A model generated the notes under the pieces. The model had not been told where the DNA came from and did no database searches. It saw nothing but the letters and a program-made list of their open reading frames with translations. From Streptomyces sp. NRRL B-1140 (GTDB lineage Bacteria > Actinomycetota > Actinomycetes > Streptomycetales > Streptomycetaceae): 64,000 bases of DNA. The DNA is taken from assembly GCF_001280065.1 (NCBI RefSeq), contig NZ_LGEA01000089.1:1-64000 (forward strand). The letters run 5' to 3'. Below are positions 42,401 through 53,543 of this stretch, piece by piece; the first letter of the stretch is position 1, and every line of letters begins with the position of its first letter. The position numbers and the translations under genes were made by a program.

Positions 42401-43600
42401 GTGAACGTGCTGGACATCTTGTTGCTGGTCGCCGCCGTGTGGTTCGCGGTCGTGGGGTACCGCCAGGGGTTCGTCGTCGGCATCCTGTCGGTGATCGGCT
42501 TCCTGGGCGGCGGCCTCGTCGCGGTCTACGTACTGCCCGTCGTATGGGACGCGCTGACCGACAACGCCGAGGTGAGCACGACCGCCGCGGTCGTCGCGGT
42601 CGTCGTCGTCATCGTCTGCGCATCCGTCGGCCAGGCCCTGACCACCCACCTCGGCAGCAAGCTGCGCCGGCACATCACCTGGTCCCCGGCCCGGGCCCTC
42701 GACGCCACCGGTGGCGCCCTGGTCAACGTCGTGGCGATGCTCCTGGTCGCCTGGCTGATCGGCTCCGCCCTCGCGGGCACCACCCTGCCGACCGTCGGCA
42801 AGGAGGTCCGCAACTCCAAGGTCCTGCTGGGCGTCTCGCAGGCCCTGCCGGACCAGGCGGCCACCTGGTTCGCCGACTTCTCCTCCGTCCTCGCGCAGAA
42901 CGGCTTCCCGCAGGTCTTCAGCCCGTTCTCGAACGAGCCGATCACCGACGTCCAGCCGCCCGACCCGGCGCTCGCGAACAGCCCCGTGGCCGACCGCGCC
43001 CAGCGCTCCATCGTCAAGGTCATGGGGACGGCCCCGAGCTGCGGCAAGGTCCTGGAGGGCACCGGTTTCGTCTTCTCCGGCCGCCGCGTGATGACCAACG
43101 CGCACGTGGTCGGCGGAGTCGACGAGCCGACCGTGCAGATAGGCGGCGAGGGCAAGAAGTACGACGCCAGGGTCGTGCTCTACGACTGGCGGCGTGACAT
43201 CGCCGTCCTCGACGTACCGGACCTGAAGGCGCCCGTGCTGCGTTTCACGGAGAAGGACGCGACCAGCGGCGACAGCGCCATCGTCGCGGGCTTCCCGGAG
43301 AACGGGTCGTACGACGTGCGCCCCGCCCGCGTGCGCGGCCGCATCACGGCCAACGGCCCGGACATCTACCACCGCGGCACCGTCCGCCGCGACGTCTACT
43401 CCCTCTACGCGACCGTCCGCCAGGGCAACTCCGGCGGACCGCTGCTCACGCCCGACGGCAAGGTCTACGGCGTCGTCTTCGCCAAGTCGCTGGACGACAC
43501 CAAGACGGGCTACGCGCTGACCGTGGACGAGATCCGGGAGGACATCACCAAGGGGCGCACCGCCAACCGGCAGGTGGGCAGCGACAGCTGTGCCCTCTAG
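42401..43600 (+). CDS. MarP-family membrane serine protease
   Basis: A 399-residue protein with a CvpA-like membrane domain of four helices (LDILLLVAAVWFAVVGYRQG at the start) followed by a trypsin-like domain. The triad is visible: His in MTNAHVVGG, Asp in WRRDIAVLDV and Ser in VRQGNSGGPLLTPDG. Mycobacterial MarP protects against acid and oxidative stress. Start GTG 42401 is preferred (AGGGTGG upstream), with GTG 42392 also in frame. It follows the Nudix gene by 14 nt. Confidence 0.93.
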   Translation: MNVLDILLLVAAVWFAVVGYRQGFVVGILSVIGFLGGGLVAVYVLPVVWDALTDNAEVSTTAAVVAVVVVIVCASVGQALTTHLGSKLRRHITWSPARALDATGGALVNVVAMLLVAWLIGSALAGTTLPTVGKEVRNSKVLLGVSQALPDQAATWFADFSSVLAQNGFPQVFSPFSNEPITDVQPPDPALANSPVADRAQRSIVKVMGTAPSCGKVLEGTGFVFSGRRVMTNAHVVGGVDEPTVQIGGEGKKYDARVVLYDWRRDIAVLDVPDLKAPVLRFTEKDATSGDSAIVAGFPENGSYDVRPARVRGRITANGPDIYHRGTVRRDVYSLYATVRQGNSGGPLLTPDGKVYGVVFAKSLDDTKTGYALTVDEIREDITKGRTANRQVGSDSCAL

Positions 43601-43974
43601 GAACGGCGGCCCCGAAGCGGCAGCTGCCGCAGGTGCCGGGGTGTCGCTCGCGCGGGTGATGCCTCAGTCGCGTGTGGGCCGAAGACGTACGGAGACCCAG
43701 CGCGCGCGGCGGCGGAGGATACGCGGAATACCGCCCCGGGGGTCCCTGGTGGCCATCTGCGGTGCGCCGCTTCGATGGTGGGGGTTCGCACCGCCCGCCG
43801 AGCGGCGATTGCGGGTTGCGTCACTGTAGTCGTGCGTCCAGCCCATACCCCGACGTGTGCCCCCGGCCCATGGTCGATAACCGCGCCCGGGGCGTCCAAT
43901 TGGCCTATGCGCCAGGCAAGTGGCCGTTCGTAGGACAAGCGTTCACCAGCCGGGTACCGGGCGCGGTCGACCGG
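43601..43974. other. Gene-free stretch between convergent genes
   Basis: 374 nt between the MarP stop and the hydrolase stop. Open frames exist on both strands (for example 43597-43938 leftward) but none has a ribosome site or Streptomyces codon bias. I see no clear terminator or repeat beyond short GC-rich stems. Confidence 0.4.
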
Positions 43975-44913
43975 TCACCGGTCGGGTTCGGGATCCCGCA
44001 GCCAGTTGATGAGTTCCGACGAGAACGCGACCGGGTCCTCCTCGTGCGGGAAGTGCCCGAGGCCGTCGAACAGACGCCAGCGGTAGGGGGCTTCGACGTA
44101 CTCGCCGGAGCCCGCCGCGCTGCGGGTGCGCATCACGGGATCGAGCGAGCCGTGCAGATGCAGCGTCGGCACCCGCACGGGCCGCTTCATCCGGCGGTTG
44201 AACTGGATGCCGTCGGGGCGGGCCAGGGAGCGCACCATCCAGCGGTACGGCTCGACCGCGCAGTGCGCCGCGGAGGGGATGCACATGGCGCGCCGGTACG
44301 TCTGAAGCGCCTCGTCCTCGGGCGGGCGCGGCCCGGACCACTCCTGGATCAGCTCCGCCACGAGCGCCCCCTCGTCGGCGGTGAGCTGCCGCTCCGGGAT
44401 CCAGGGCCGCTGGAACCCCCAGATGTGTGACCCGGCGCGGGTCTGCTTGACGTCCCGCAGCATGGCCGAGCGCCAGCGCCGCGGGTGCGGCATGGACGCG
44501 ACCGCCAGGCGCCGCACCAGCTTGGGACGCATCGCGGCCGCCGTCCACGCGAGGTATCCGCCCAGGTCGTGGCCGACCAGCGCGGCGTCGGGCTCGCCGA
44601 GGGAGCGGATGACGCCGGTGACGTCGAGCGCGAGGTTGGCGGGGTCGTAGCCCCGCGGTGTGCGGTCACTGCCGCCGACGCCCCTGAGGTCCATGGCGAC
44701 GGCCCGGAAGCCCGCGTCGGCGAGTGCCACCAGCTGGTGCCGCCAGGTCCACCAGAACTGCGGGAACCCGTGCAGCAGCAGCACCAGCGGCCCGTCGCCC
44801 AGCTCGGCGATGTGGAAGCGGGCGCCGTTGGCGGCGACGTCGCGATGGCTCCAGGGGCCGTCCAGGAGTACGGCCGAGGCCGGTTGTGCCGGTACAGGGG
44901 CGGGGTCCGTCAT
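43975..44913 (-). CDS. Alpha/beta hydrolase, epoxide-hydrolase-like
   Basis: A 312-residue enzyme with the family motifs LLHGFPQFWWTWRHQL (HGxP oxyanion), LRGVGGSDRTPRGYD, the nucleophile elbow LVGHDLGGYLAW with Asp as nucleophile (as in epoxide hydrolases and dehalogenases), and the catalytic His in GLGHFPHEEDP. The Asp nucleophile argues against an esterase. Physiological substrate unknown. Its start overlaps the stop of the holin-like gene by 4 nt, so the two are coupled. Confidence 0.9.
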   Translation of the reverse strand: MTDPAPVPAQPASAVLLDGPWSHRDVAANGARFHIAELGDGPLVLLLHGFPQFWWTWRHQLVALADAGFRAVAMDLRGVGGSDRTPRGYDPANLALDVTGVIRSLGEPDAALVGHDLGGYLAWTAAAMRPKLVRRLAVASMPHPRRWRSAMLRDVKQTRAGSHIWGFQRPWIPERQLTADEGALVAELIQEWSGPRPPEDEALQTYRRAMCIPSAAHCAVEPYRWMVRSLARPDGIQFNRRMKRPVRVPTLHLHGSLDPVMRTRSAAGSGEYVEAPYRWRLFDGLGHFPHEEDPVAFSSELINWLRDPEPDR

Positions 44914-45398
44914 GACGACGAGCGTGCCACAGCCTCGATGGCCTCGGGGACCCGGTCCTGCTGCAGCTCCGGCCGCGGGTGCGGCTTGGCCTTCTGGAGC
45001 ACGACCGCGGTCTCCTTCATCGACGCGGCGACCTTCTGCGGGCCCTTGCTCTTCTTGGCCTTCTTCGCGAAGGTCACGCCGATCAGCGCGAGTACACCGG
45101 CGACCAGCACGTTCGCCGCGAACGACAGCAGGAAGCAGACCGCGAGGTTCCAGTCGCTCCAGGTGCGGATGCCGTACGCCAGCGCGAAGTTCAGCATCGG
45201 CAGGGAGAAGATCAGCACCGCGCCGGCCGCCGAGAAGGCGCCGCCGCTGGTCGCGCCGCGCTTGACGTCCTGCTTGAGCTGAGCCTTCGCCAGCGCGATC
45301 TCGTCGTGCACCAGCGCCGACATTTCCGCCGTCGCCGAGGCGAACAGCTGGCCGATGCTGCGTTCGGCGCCGACCGGGCTGCCGTCGGGTGCGCTCAT
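44910..45398 (-). CDS. Phage-holin-X-family membrane protein
   Basis: A 162-residue protein starting at ATG 45398 (MSAPDGSPVGAERSIGQLFA). It has the actinobacterial holin-X pattern: an amphipathic region TAEMSALVHDEIALAKAQLK, two transmembrane helices (GAVLIFSLPMLNFALAYGI and CFLLSFAANVLVAGVLALIG) and a Lys-rich tail (FAKKAKKSKGPQK). Despite the family name these are chromosomal membrane proteins of unknown role, not evidence of a prophage. It is upstream of the epoxide-hydrolase-like gene in one operon. Confidence 0.9.
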   Translation of the reverse strand: MSAPDGSPVGAERSIGQLFASATAEMSALVHDEIALAKAQLKQDVKRGATSGGAFSAAGAVLIFSLPMLNFALAYGIRTWSDWNLAVCFLLSFAANVLVAGVLALIGVTFAKKAKKSKGPQKVAASMKETAVVLQKAKPHPRPELQQDRVPEAIEAVARSSS

Positions 45399-45519
45399 CG
45401 CGGGTCTCCCTCTTCTGCGTACGGTCCGTTTTCCGCGTCTTGTTCCTGACCCGCCGCAGTCGTCCGACTGGGTACGGCCTGACTGCGTACGGTCCCGTCT
45501 TTTGTACCGTCTCGTCAGA

Positions 45520-46956
45520 TCATGCCGGACGGTGGTGGTCATCGCCTGCCCCGCCCGGTACTTCGGCAAGCCCGTGGCGCGCCGCTGCCTTCTCCTGGGC
45601 GATCCGGCGGTGTTCGGCGGCCTTGCGCTCGTAGAGGGCGGCGAGCCGCAGGTGGTACGCCGGGTCGTCCTCCTCGTACACGTCCGGGATGCCGTCGGCG
45701 TCCTCGTCGCGCTCCTCGTCCTCCCACAGCCGGCGGTACCTGGCGTTGCGGATCTTCAGCAGGACGGTCGCGAGTGTCGCGGCGATGAGCGAGCCCAGCA
45801 GGACGGCGGCCTTCACCTCGTTCGTCATCGCCTGGTCGCCGTCGAAGGCGAGTTCGCCGATGAGCAGCGACACGGTGAAGCCGATGCCGGCGAGGGTCGC
45901 CACCGCGAACACGTCCGCCCAGGCCAGGTCGTCGCTGAGCGAGGCGCGGGTGAAGCGCGCCGTCAGCCACGTACCGCCGAAGATGCCGAGCGACTTGCCG
46001 ACGACGAGACCGAGGACCACACCGAGGGTCTCCGGTTCGGTGAACACGTCGGCGATCGCCCCGCCGGACACCGCGACGCCCGCACTGAACAGCGCGAACA
46101 GCGGCACAGCGAGCCCCGCCGACAGCGGCCGCACGAGGTGTTCGATGCGCTCGCCGGGGGAGCGGTCCTCGCCCTCGTGGCGGTGGCAGCGCAGCATGAG
46201 GCCCATGGCGACACCGGCGACGGTGGCGTGGATGCCGCTGTTGTACATCAGCGCCCAGACGACGAGGCCCAGCGGCACGTACACGTACCAGCCGCGCACG
46301 CCCGTGCGCAGCAGCAGCCAGAAGAGCACCAGGCCCGCGACGGCACCGCCGAGCGCGGCGAAGTTCAGGTCGGCGGTGAAGAACACCGCGATGATCAGGA
46401 TCGCGAAGAGGTCGTCGACGACGGCGAGCGTCAGCAGGAAGGCCCGCAGGGCGCTCGGCAGGGAGGTGCCGATCACGGCGAGTACGGCGAGCGCGAACGC
46501 GATGTCGGTCGCGGTCGGCACGGCCCACCCGGCCAGGGAACCACCGCCGGTGACGTTGGTGACCGTGTAGACGAGGGCCGGTACGGCCATGCCGCACAGC
46601 GCGGCGATGACCGGCAGCGCGGCGGCCTTCGGGTCGCGCAGGTCACCCGCCACGAGTTCCCGCTTGAGCTCGATCCCGGCGACGAAGAAGAAGATCGCCA
46701 GCAGTCCGTCGGCGGCCCAGTGCGCGACGGACAGGTCGAGGCCGAGGGCGGCAGGACCCAGGTGGTAGTGGGAGACGCTCTCGTAGCTGGCGTGCAGCGC
46801 GGGGATGTTCGCCCAGAGCAGCGCGAGGACGGCGGCGGCGAGCAGCAGCACCCCGCCCACGGTCTCGGTGCGCAGCGCGTCCGCCACGTACGTCCGCTCG
46901 GGCAGCGACAGCCGGCCGAGGAGCTTGCGGGGGGTGGTGGGGCGGGGCGCGGTCAC
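45520..46956 (-). CDS. nhaA: Na+/H+ antiporter NhaA
   Basis: A 478-residue antiporter starting at GTG 46956 with GGAGG 7 nt upstream. It has about twelve helices, the family motif FFFVAGIELKRELVAGDL, VPTATDIAFALAVLAVIG and LTLAVVDDLFAILIIAVFF with the paired Asp residues of the ion site. The C-terminal 70 residues are a charged cytosolic extension (LWEDEERDEDADGIPDVYEE) not found in E. coli NhaA. It removes Na+ in exchange for protons. Confidence 0.94.
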   Translation of the reverse strand: MTAPRPTTPRKLLGRLSLPERTYVADALRTETVGGVLLLAAAVLALLWANIPALHASYESVSHYHLGPAALGLDLSVAHWAADGLLAIFFFVAGIELKRELVAGDLRDPKAAALPVIAALCGMAVPALVYTVTNVTGGGSLAGWAVPTATDIAFALAVLAVIGTSLPSALRAFLLTLAVVDDLFAILIIAVFFTADLNFAALGGAVAGLVLFWLLLRTGVRGWYVYVPLGLVVWALMYNSGIHATVAGVAMGLMLRCHRHEGEDRSPGERIEHLVRPLSAGLAVPLFALFSAGVAVSGGAIADVFTEPETLGVVLGLVVGKSLGIFGGTWLTARFTRASLSDDLAWADVFAVATLAGIGFTVSLLIGELAFDGDQAMTNEVKAAVLLGSLIAATLATVLLKIRNARYRRLWEDEERDEDADGIPDVYEEDDPAYHLRLAALYERKAAEHRRIAQEKAAARHGLAEVPGGAGDDHHRPA

Positions 46957-47041
46957 GAGGGGACCTCCGGTCGGTGGGCAGGACGGAACACATGCCGACC
47001 AGACTTCCCGGCGCACCATGGAGCACTTGTTTTGCTGAGTT

Positions 47042-47053
47042 TAGGTAAACCTA
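47042..47053. promoter_or_regulatory. Short dyad upstream of nhaA
   Basis: TAGGTAAACCTA (5-bp arms, AA centre) stands in an A/T-rich patch 86 nt before the nhaA start. It resembles half of a DtxR/IdeR-type iron box, but outer positions do not fit, so the regulator is uncertain. Confidence 0.3.
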
Positions 47054-47092
47054 CGGCAGTGCGCATCCGGCGGTCCGCGCCGCCGGTGCGCC

Positions 47093-47130
47093 CCGGCGGA
47101 GGGCACCGCGGCATGGGTGCCCTCCGCCGG
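47093..47130 (-). terminator. Strong stem-loop after acsA
   Basis: CCGGCGGAGGGCACC (47093-47107), loop GCGGCATG, GGTGCCCTCCGCCGG (47116-47130): a perfect 15-bp stem 22 nt past the acsA stop. Confidence 0.8.
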
Positions 47131-47152
47131 CTTGGTCATGCGGGTGCCGTGC

Positions 47153-49108
<1,956 letters not shown>

Positions 49109-49442
49109 GGCATCTGCCTTTCCCAGGGTGTCCGTTGTGTCCCAGGCCACAGCTCATCAGACCCGGGGGTGCGATGACAAGGGCCGACGGCCGATTGGTT
49201 TAGACCTGTCGGGCGGTGCTGTCGGGGACCGGGGTCATCCGTACCCACGGACGCCGACCAGGGAAAGTTCAGTGCGTGTGCTGCCCGTCGCATGCATGTG
49301 TCGTGACGGGGGCCGAGGCCGGAGCGGGACCCGCGGGGCCGGGCGGCAGTGGCGGGCCCGCCGGCGGCCCCGGTGGGCGCGGTCCAGCCCAGGGCCCCCG
49401 GGCTGGTCCCCTTCCGCAGACGGCCGGGCAGCCCCTTCATAC

Positions 49443-49477
49443 GGTGCCGGGCCGGGAACACATTCCGGCCCGGCACC
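49443..49477 (-). terminator. Strong stem-loop after the SulP-carbonic anhydrase gene
   Basis: GGTGCCGGGCCGG (49443-49455), 9-nt loop GAACACATT, CCGGCCCGGCACC (49465-49477), 5 nt beyond the stop of the leftward gene. The rest of the 49109-49481 gap holds a second weaker stem (CCAGCCC/GGGCTGG, 49386-49408) and no gene. Confidence 0.8.
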
Positions 49478-49481
49478 TGGT

Positions 49482-51857
49482 TCACGCCGTCAGGTCCGAC
49501 TCCCGGACCCGGTCGAAGACGCCGCCGGCGTCCGTCTCGGTGAGCAGGTACGCCTCCGCCTCGCCGACGTGGAAGTACATCCCGTGCAGCTCCAGGCTGC
49601 CCTGCTCGATGGCCCTGGCCACCGAGTCGTGGGCGCGCAGGTGCTCCAACTGCTGGACCACATTGGTCAGGCAGAGCTGTTCGACCGCGTCCGCGGGGGA
49701 ACGCCCGGCCAGTCTGCCCCCGGGCAGACTGTCGTCGGCCATGCGCTCCAGGCTGGGCAGCCCGTGCCGCAGCCACCGCTTCAGCGGGCTTCGGGCGCCG
49801 CCGGGCTCGGAGTTGAGCAGGGCCTGCATGGCGCCGCACCCCGAGTGCCCGCACACCGTGATGGACCGCACCTGCAGCACGTCCACGGCGTACTCGATCG
49901 CCGCCGCCACCGAGTCGTCACCGCTCTCCTCACCCGGGCGGGGCACGAGGTTGCCCACGTTACGCACGACGAACAGGTCGCCCGGACCACTGGAGGTGAT
50001 CATCGATGTGACCAGCCGGGAGTCGGCGCAGGTCAGGAACAGCTGCGAGGGCCGCTGGCCCTCTCGCGCCAGCCGCGCCAGCTCGCTGCGCACCAGGGGC
50101 GCGGTGTTGCGCTGGAACGTGCTGATGCCTCGCGCCAGTTCGTGCCCGCTGGAGCCGCTGGAGCCGCCAGTGGCCGTGGGGTCGGGCTCGGAGCGGTCCG
50201 GTCCTCGGGTGTTCTGCTCGGCGGGGGGCACGGAACGGGGGCCCTCGCACTGGTGGTTGCGCCAGGGCGTCCAGGGCCGGCAGCGGCAGTCACCGGATGT
50301 CTGGGGCTCGGAGATACGGGTGCCGGGATGCCGGCCGGTGATCTCGACGGTGCCGCCCTGTGCGGTGTGCGTCTTCTGCCAGTCCTGCAGCGTCTCGAAC
50401 GCCGCGTGGTCCATGAACGACCCGTCCAGCTCGACGACGGTGTCGGCACCGTGCGGCACGAGATGCAGGGCCCGGCTGAGCCGTGGCACCGCGAGGAACG
50501 TCAACTGCCCTCTGACGTGTACGTGATGGACTCCTTCCCTCTCTTCGTGCGTGATGCGGGTACGGGTGAGGCGGTGCAGGGCGACGCCGACGGCCGTGGC
50601 GATGCCGAGCGCCACGCCCTCCAGGACGCCGAGGGAGACCACGCCGAGGGTGGTGACGGCGTAGACCCACACTTCGCGGTGGCGGGTCACCGTGCGGATG
50701 TGGTTCAGGGACACCATCTGGATGCCGACGGCCATCACCAGGGCGGCGAGCGAGGCGAGCGGGATGAGCTCCAGGATCGGGACCATCAGCAGCGTGGCGA
50801 TCACTACGAGAACGCCGTGCAGCATCGTGGAGTTCCGGCTGACGGCACCCGCGTGCACATTCGCCGAACTCCGCACGGCCACACCCGCGATGGGCAGTCC
50901 GCCGAGCGAGCCGGAGACGATGTTGGCGGCGCCCTGCCCGAGGAGTTCACGATCGAGGTTGGAGCGCCCGACGCGGGGCAGACCGGGGCGGCCGGCCACC
51001 AGCTTGTCCACGGCGACCGCGCCGAGCAGCGACTGCACGCTGCACACCAGCGTGGTGGTGAGCACGGCCGCGACCAGACCCGGCACGGGGCCCTCGGGCA
51101 GGCCGGCCAGGGCGTGGTTGCTCCAGGACGGCAGGTCGACCTTGGGCAGGCGGAGCCCGGCGAGGGCGGCGGCCGCGGTGGCTCCGGCGACGGCGACGAG
51201 CGCCGCCGGCACCTTGCGCAGCAGGCTTCCTGCCCGGCCGGGCAGGCGCGGCCAGAGCAGCAGCAGCGCCAGGGTCAGCACGCTCACCGACACCGCCGCG
51301 GGGCGCATGTGCGCCAACTGGGCGGGCAGGGCACGGAGGTTGTCCGGGACGGAGCTCTGCGGTGTGCCGCCGAGCACGATGTGCAGCTGGGCGACGGCGA
51401 TCGTGACGCCGATCCCGGCGAGCATGCCGTGCACGATCGCGGGGCTGACGGCGAGGGCGCCACGGGCCACGCGCAGGCAGCCGAGGCCCAGTTGGGCGAG
51501 GCCTGCGAGGACGGTGATGGCGCAGGTCGTCCGCCAGCCGTAACGCTGGATGAGGTCGGCGGTGACGACGGTGAGTCCGGCGGCCGGTCCGCTCACCTGG
51601 AGCGGGGAGCCGCCGAGCCGCCCGGCCACCAGCCCGCCCACGGCGGCGGCGACGAGGCCGGCCTGGAGGGGGGCGCCGGTGGCCAGGGCGATGCCCAGGG
51701 AGAGGGGCAGCGCGATCAGGAAGACCGCGATCGAGGCCGACACGTCGGCACCCGCGATCCGGAATCGGCGGGGCCCGGCGGGCGGCGGACTGTGGGGCGG
51801 ATGGGTGCGCTCGGTCCGCTTCTGGTCGGCGGCGCGTGTGGGGACGCAGGCTGACAT
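49482..51857 (-). CDS. SulP anion transporter fused to beta-carbonic anhydrase
   Basis: A 791-residue fusion starting at ATG 51857 with GGAGGAG upstream. Residues 35-430 are the SulP membrane domain (ASIAVFLIALPLSLGIALAT, VSGPAAGLTVVTADLI, GLPIAGVAVRSSANVHAG). A STAS-like domain follows (HVRGQLTFLAVPRLSRALHL, VVELDGSFMDHAAFE). After a Pro/Ser linker comes a beta-carbonic anhydrase (FLTCADSRLVTSMI with the CxDxR zinc motif, TVCGHSGCGAMQAL with HxxC). The fusion suggests import of bicarbonate or another anion coupled to CO2/bicarbonate interconversion. Confidence 0.94.
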   Translation of the reverse strand: MSACVPTRAADQKRTERTHPPHSPPPAGPRRFRIAGADVSASIAVFLIALPLSLGIALATGAPLQAGLVAAAVGGLVAGRLGGSPLQVSGPAAGLTVVTADLIQRYGWRTTCAITVLAGLAQLGLGCLRVARGALAVSPAIVHGMLAGIGVTIAVAQLHIVLGGTPQSSVPDNLRALPAQLAHMRPAAVSVSVLTLALLLLWPRLPGRAGSLLRKVPAALVAVAGATAAAALAGLRLPKVDLPSWSNHALAGLPEGPVPGLVAAVLTTTLVCSVQSLLGAVAVDKLVAGRPGLPRVGRSNLDRELLGQGAANIVSGSLGGLPIAGVAVRSSANVHAGAVSRNSTMLHGVLVVIATLLMVPILELIPLASLAALVMAVGIQMVSLNHIRTVTRHREVWVYAVTTLGVVSLGVLEGVALGIATAVGVALHRLTRTRITHEEREGVHHVHVRGQLTFLAVPRLSRALHLVPHGADTVVELDGSFMDHAAFETLQDWQKTHTAQGGTVEITGRHPGTRISEPQTSGDCRCRPWTPWRNHQCEGPRSVPPAEQNTRGPDRSEPDPTATGGSSGSSGHELARGISTFQRNTAPLVRSELARLAREGQRPSQLFLTCADSRLVTSMITSSGPGDLFVVRNVGNLVPRPGEESGDDSVAAAIEYAVDVLQVRSITVCGHSGCGAMQALLNSEPGGARSPLKRWLRHGLPSLERMADDSLPGGRLAGRSPADAVEQLCLTNVVQQLEHLRAHDSVARAIEQGSLELHGMYFHVGEAEAYLLTETDAGGVFDRVRESDLTA

Positions 51858-52147
51858 GGTTTTCCCGTCTCCTCCGGGGCTGCGCGGTCGCGTAACTGGG
51901 GGTCCGCTCGGGGCGGGGTGTCGGTCGCGGCGGTCACGGCGTAAATCGGCGGGATGAATCAACGCTCGGTAAACGGATCGTAATGCAGAGTAAAGGACGA
52001 GCATGGACTTTACGGGCAAATGGGTGAACAGATCACTCTGAAGGGTGAAGTGGCCATTTGATCGGCTTGTCCTACTAATTCCTTCTCGGTCTCGTGCGAA
52101 TTTGGCGGCGCTGTCCGCACCCGAGAGAAGGAAGAAGGTGGACGGAC

Positions 52148-53413
52148 ATGGCCGCCACCCACAGGATCGCCGCGGGTTCCGTGATCGCAGCGGTCTGCGC
52201 CGCATCGCTCGCCGGCTGCGCGACCGACACCCCCCGGCAAGAGGCCCCCGACCCGCCGAAGGCGCCGCCCGCGCAGGCGCCGAAGAGCGCGGTCCGGCTG
52301 ATCGGCGACGGCTCCACCGCCTATACGGGGGCCCAGCCGCATCTGCCCCGCCCCGAACGCCTGCGGCCCGGCCAGAGGCCCCCGCAGTTCGTCGTCTTCT
52401 CCTGGGACGGCGCGGGCGAGGACAGCCAGAAGCTGTTCTCGCGCTTCCGCAAGGTCGCCAGGAAGAACAACGCGACCATGACGTACTTCCTGAGCGGCGT
52501 GTACATGCTGCCGGAGGACAAGCGCGACCGGTACCGGCCGCCGCAGCACTCCCCGGGCCGCTCCGACATCGGCTTCAACGACCGCCGCGGCATCGCCGCC
52601 ACCGCGAAGCAACTGCGCCTGGCGTGGCTGGAGGGCAACGAGGTCGGCACCCACTTCAACGGCCACTTCTGCGGCAGCGGCGGCGGCGTCGGCGAATGGT
52701 CGGTGCGGGACTGGAAGGACGAGATCGCCCAGGCCAAGCAGTTCGTGAAGACCTGGAAGACCAACACCGGCCTGAAAAGCGCCTCCCCGCTGCCCTTCGA
52801 CTACGACAAGGAGCTCATCGGGGCCCGCACGCCGTGCCTGGAGGGGCAGCGCAACTTCATGAGGGCGGCCCGCGACATGGGCTTCCGCTACGACACCAGC
52901 GGCGTGAACGACCAGGTCTGGCCGAAGAAGAAGATGGGCCTGTGGGACGTCTCCATGCAGCTCGTGCCGTTCCCCGGCCACTCTTTCGAGCAGCTCACCA
53001 TGGACTACAACTTCATGGTCAACCAGTCGGGCACCACCACCCAGGGCAACCCCGCCAAGTTCGACTTCTGGGGCGACCAGATGCGGGACGGCCTGCTCAG
53101 GGGCTTCACCCGGGCCTACGAGGGCAACCGCGCGCCCCTGATCATCGGCAACCACTTCGAGTCCTGGAACGGCGGCACCTACATGCGGGCCGTCGAGGAG
53201 GTCATCGAGACGGTGTGCACCAAGCGGGAGGTGCGCTGCGTCTCGTTCCGGCAGCTCGTGGACTGGCTCGACGCCCAGGACCCGAAGACGCTGGAAAAGC
53301 TGCGCACGCTGCCGGTCGGCCAGGCGCCCAAGGGGGGCTGGGCGGCCTTCCTGGCGGACCGGCCCGCCCCGGCACCCAGGGGTGTGCCCGGGGCTCCGGC
53401 GGCAGGGAGGTAG
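52148..53413 (+). CDS. Lipoprotein with polysaccharide-deacetylase-like fold
   Basis: A 421-residue secreted lipoprotein starting at ATG 52148. The signal peptide ends in a lipobox (SVIAAVCAASLAGC, Cys near residue 24), then a Pro-rich linker. The domain from about residue 75 has FVVFSWDGAGEDSQKLFSRF, NNATMTYFLSGVYMLP and GNEVGTHFNGHFCG, which look like the NodB-type deacetylase strand order (D...H-x-x-x-H). Catalytic assignment is tentative. The C-terminal tail is Pro/Ala-rich. Function may be in cell-envelope polysaccharide modification. Confidence 0.8.
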   Translation: MAATHRIAAGSVIAAVCAASLAGCATDTPRQEAPDPPKAPPAQAPKSAVRLIGDGSTAYTGAQPHLPRPERLRPGQRPPQFVVFSWDGAGEDSQKLFSRFRKVARKNNATMTYFLSGVYMLPEDKRDRYRPPQHSPGRSDIGFNDRRGIAATAKQLRLAWLEGNEVGTHFNGHFCGSGGGVGEWSVRDWKDEIAQAKQFVKTWKTNTGLKSASPLPFDYDKELIGARTPCLEGQRNFMRAARDMGFRYDTSGVNDQVWPKKKMGLWDVSMQLVPFPGHSFEQLTMDYNFMVNQSGTTTQGNPAKFDFWGDQMRDGLLRGFTRAYEGNRAPLIIGNHFESWNGGTYMRAVEEVIETVCTKREVRCVSFRQLVDWLDAQDPKTLEKLRTLPVGQAPKGGWAAFLADRPAPAPRGVPGAPAAGR

Positions 53414-53543
53414 TCCTTCGGGCGGATGCCTGCGGTGCACGCGCGTGTGCCGGTGGTGCACGCACGTGTGCCGGGGGCATCGCGTGCGTGAAGAAGGCCA
53501 CTCCGCCGTGGGGCGGGGCCCCAGGGTGCGTAGGGTCGTACTC

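Noticed and set aside
43597..43938. Leftward 113-codon frame after marP
   Set aside because: No ribosome site, poor codon bias and low-complexity product; it lies between convergent genes.
44910..45398. Phage holin name taken as sign of a prophage near 45 kb
   Set aside because: Holin-X-family proteins are common chromosomal membrane proteins in actinobacteria, and no other phage gene is nearby.
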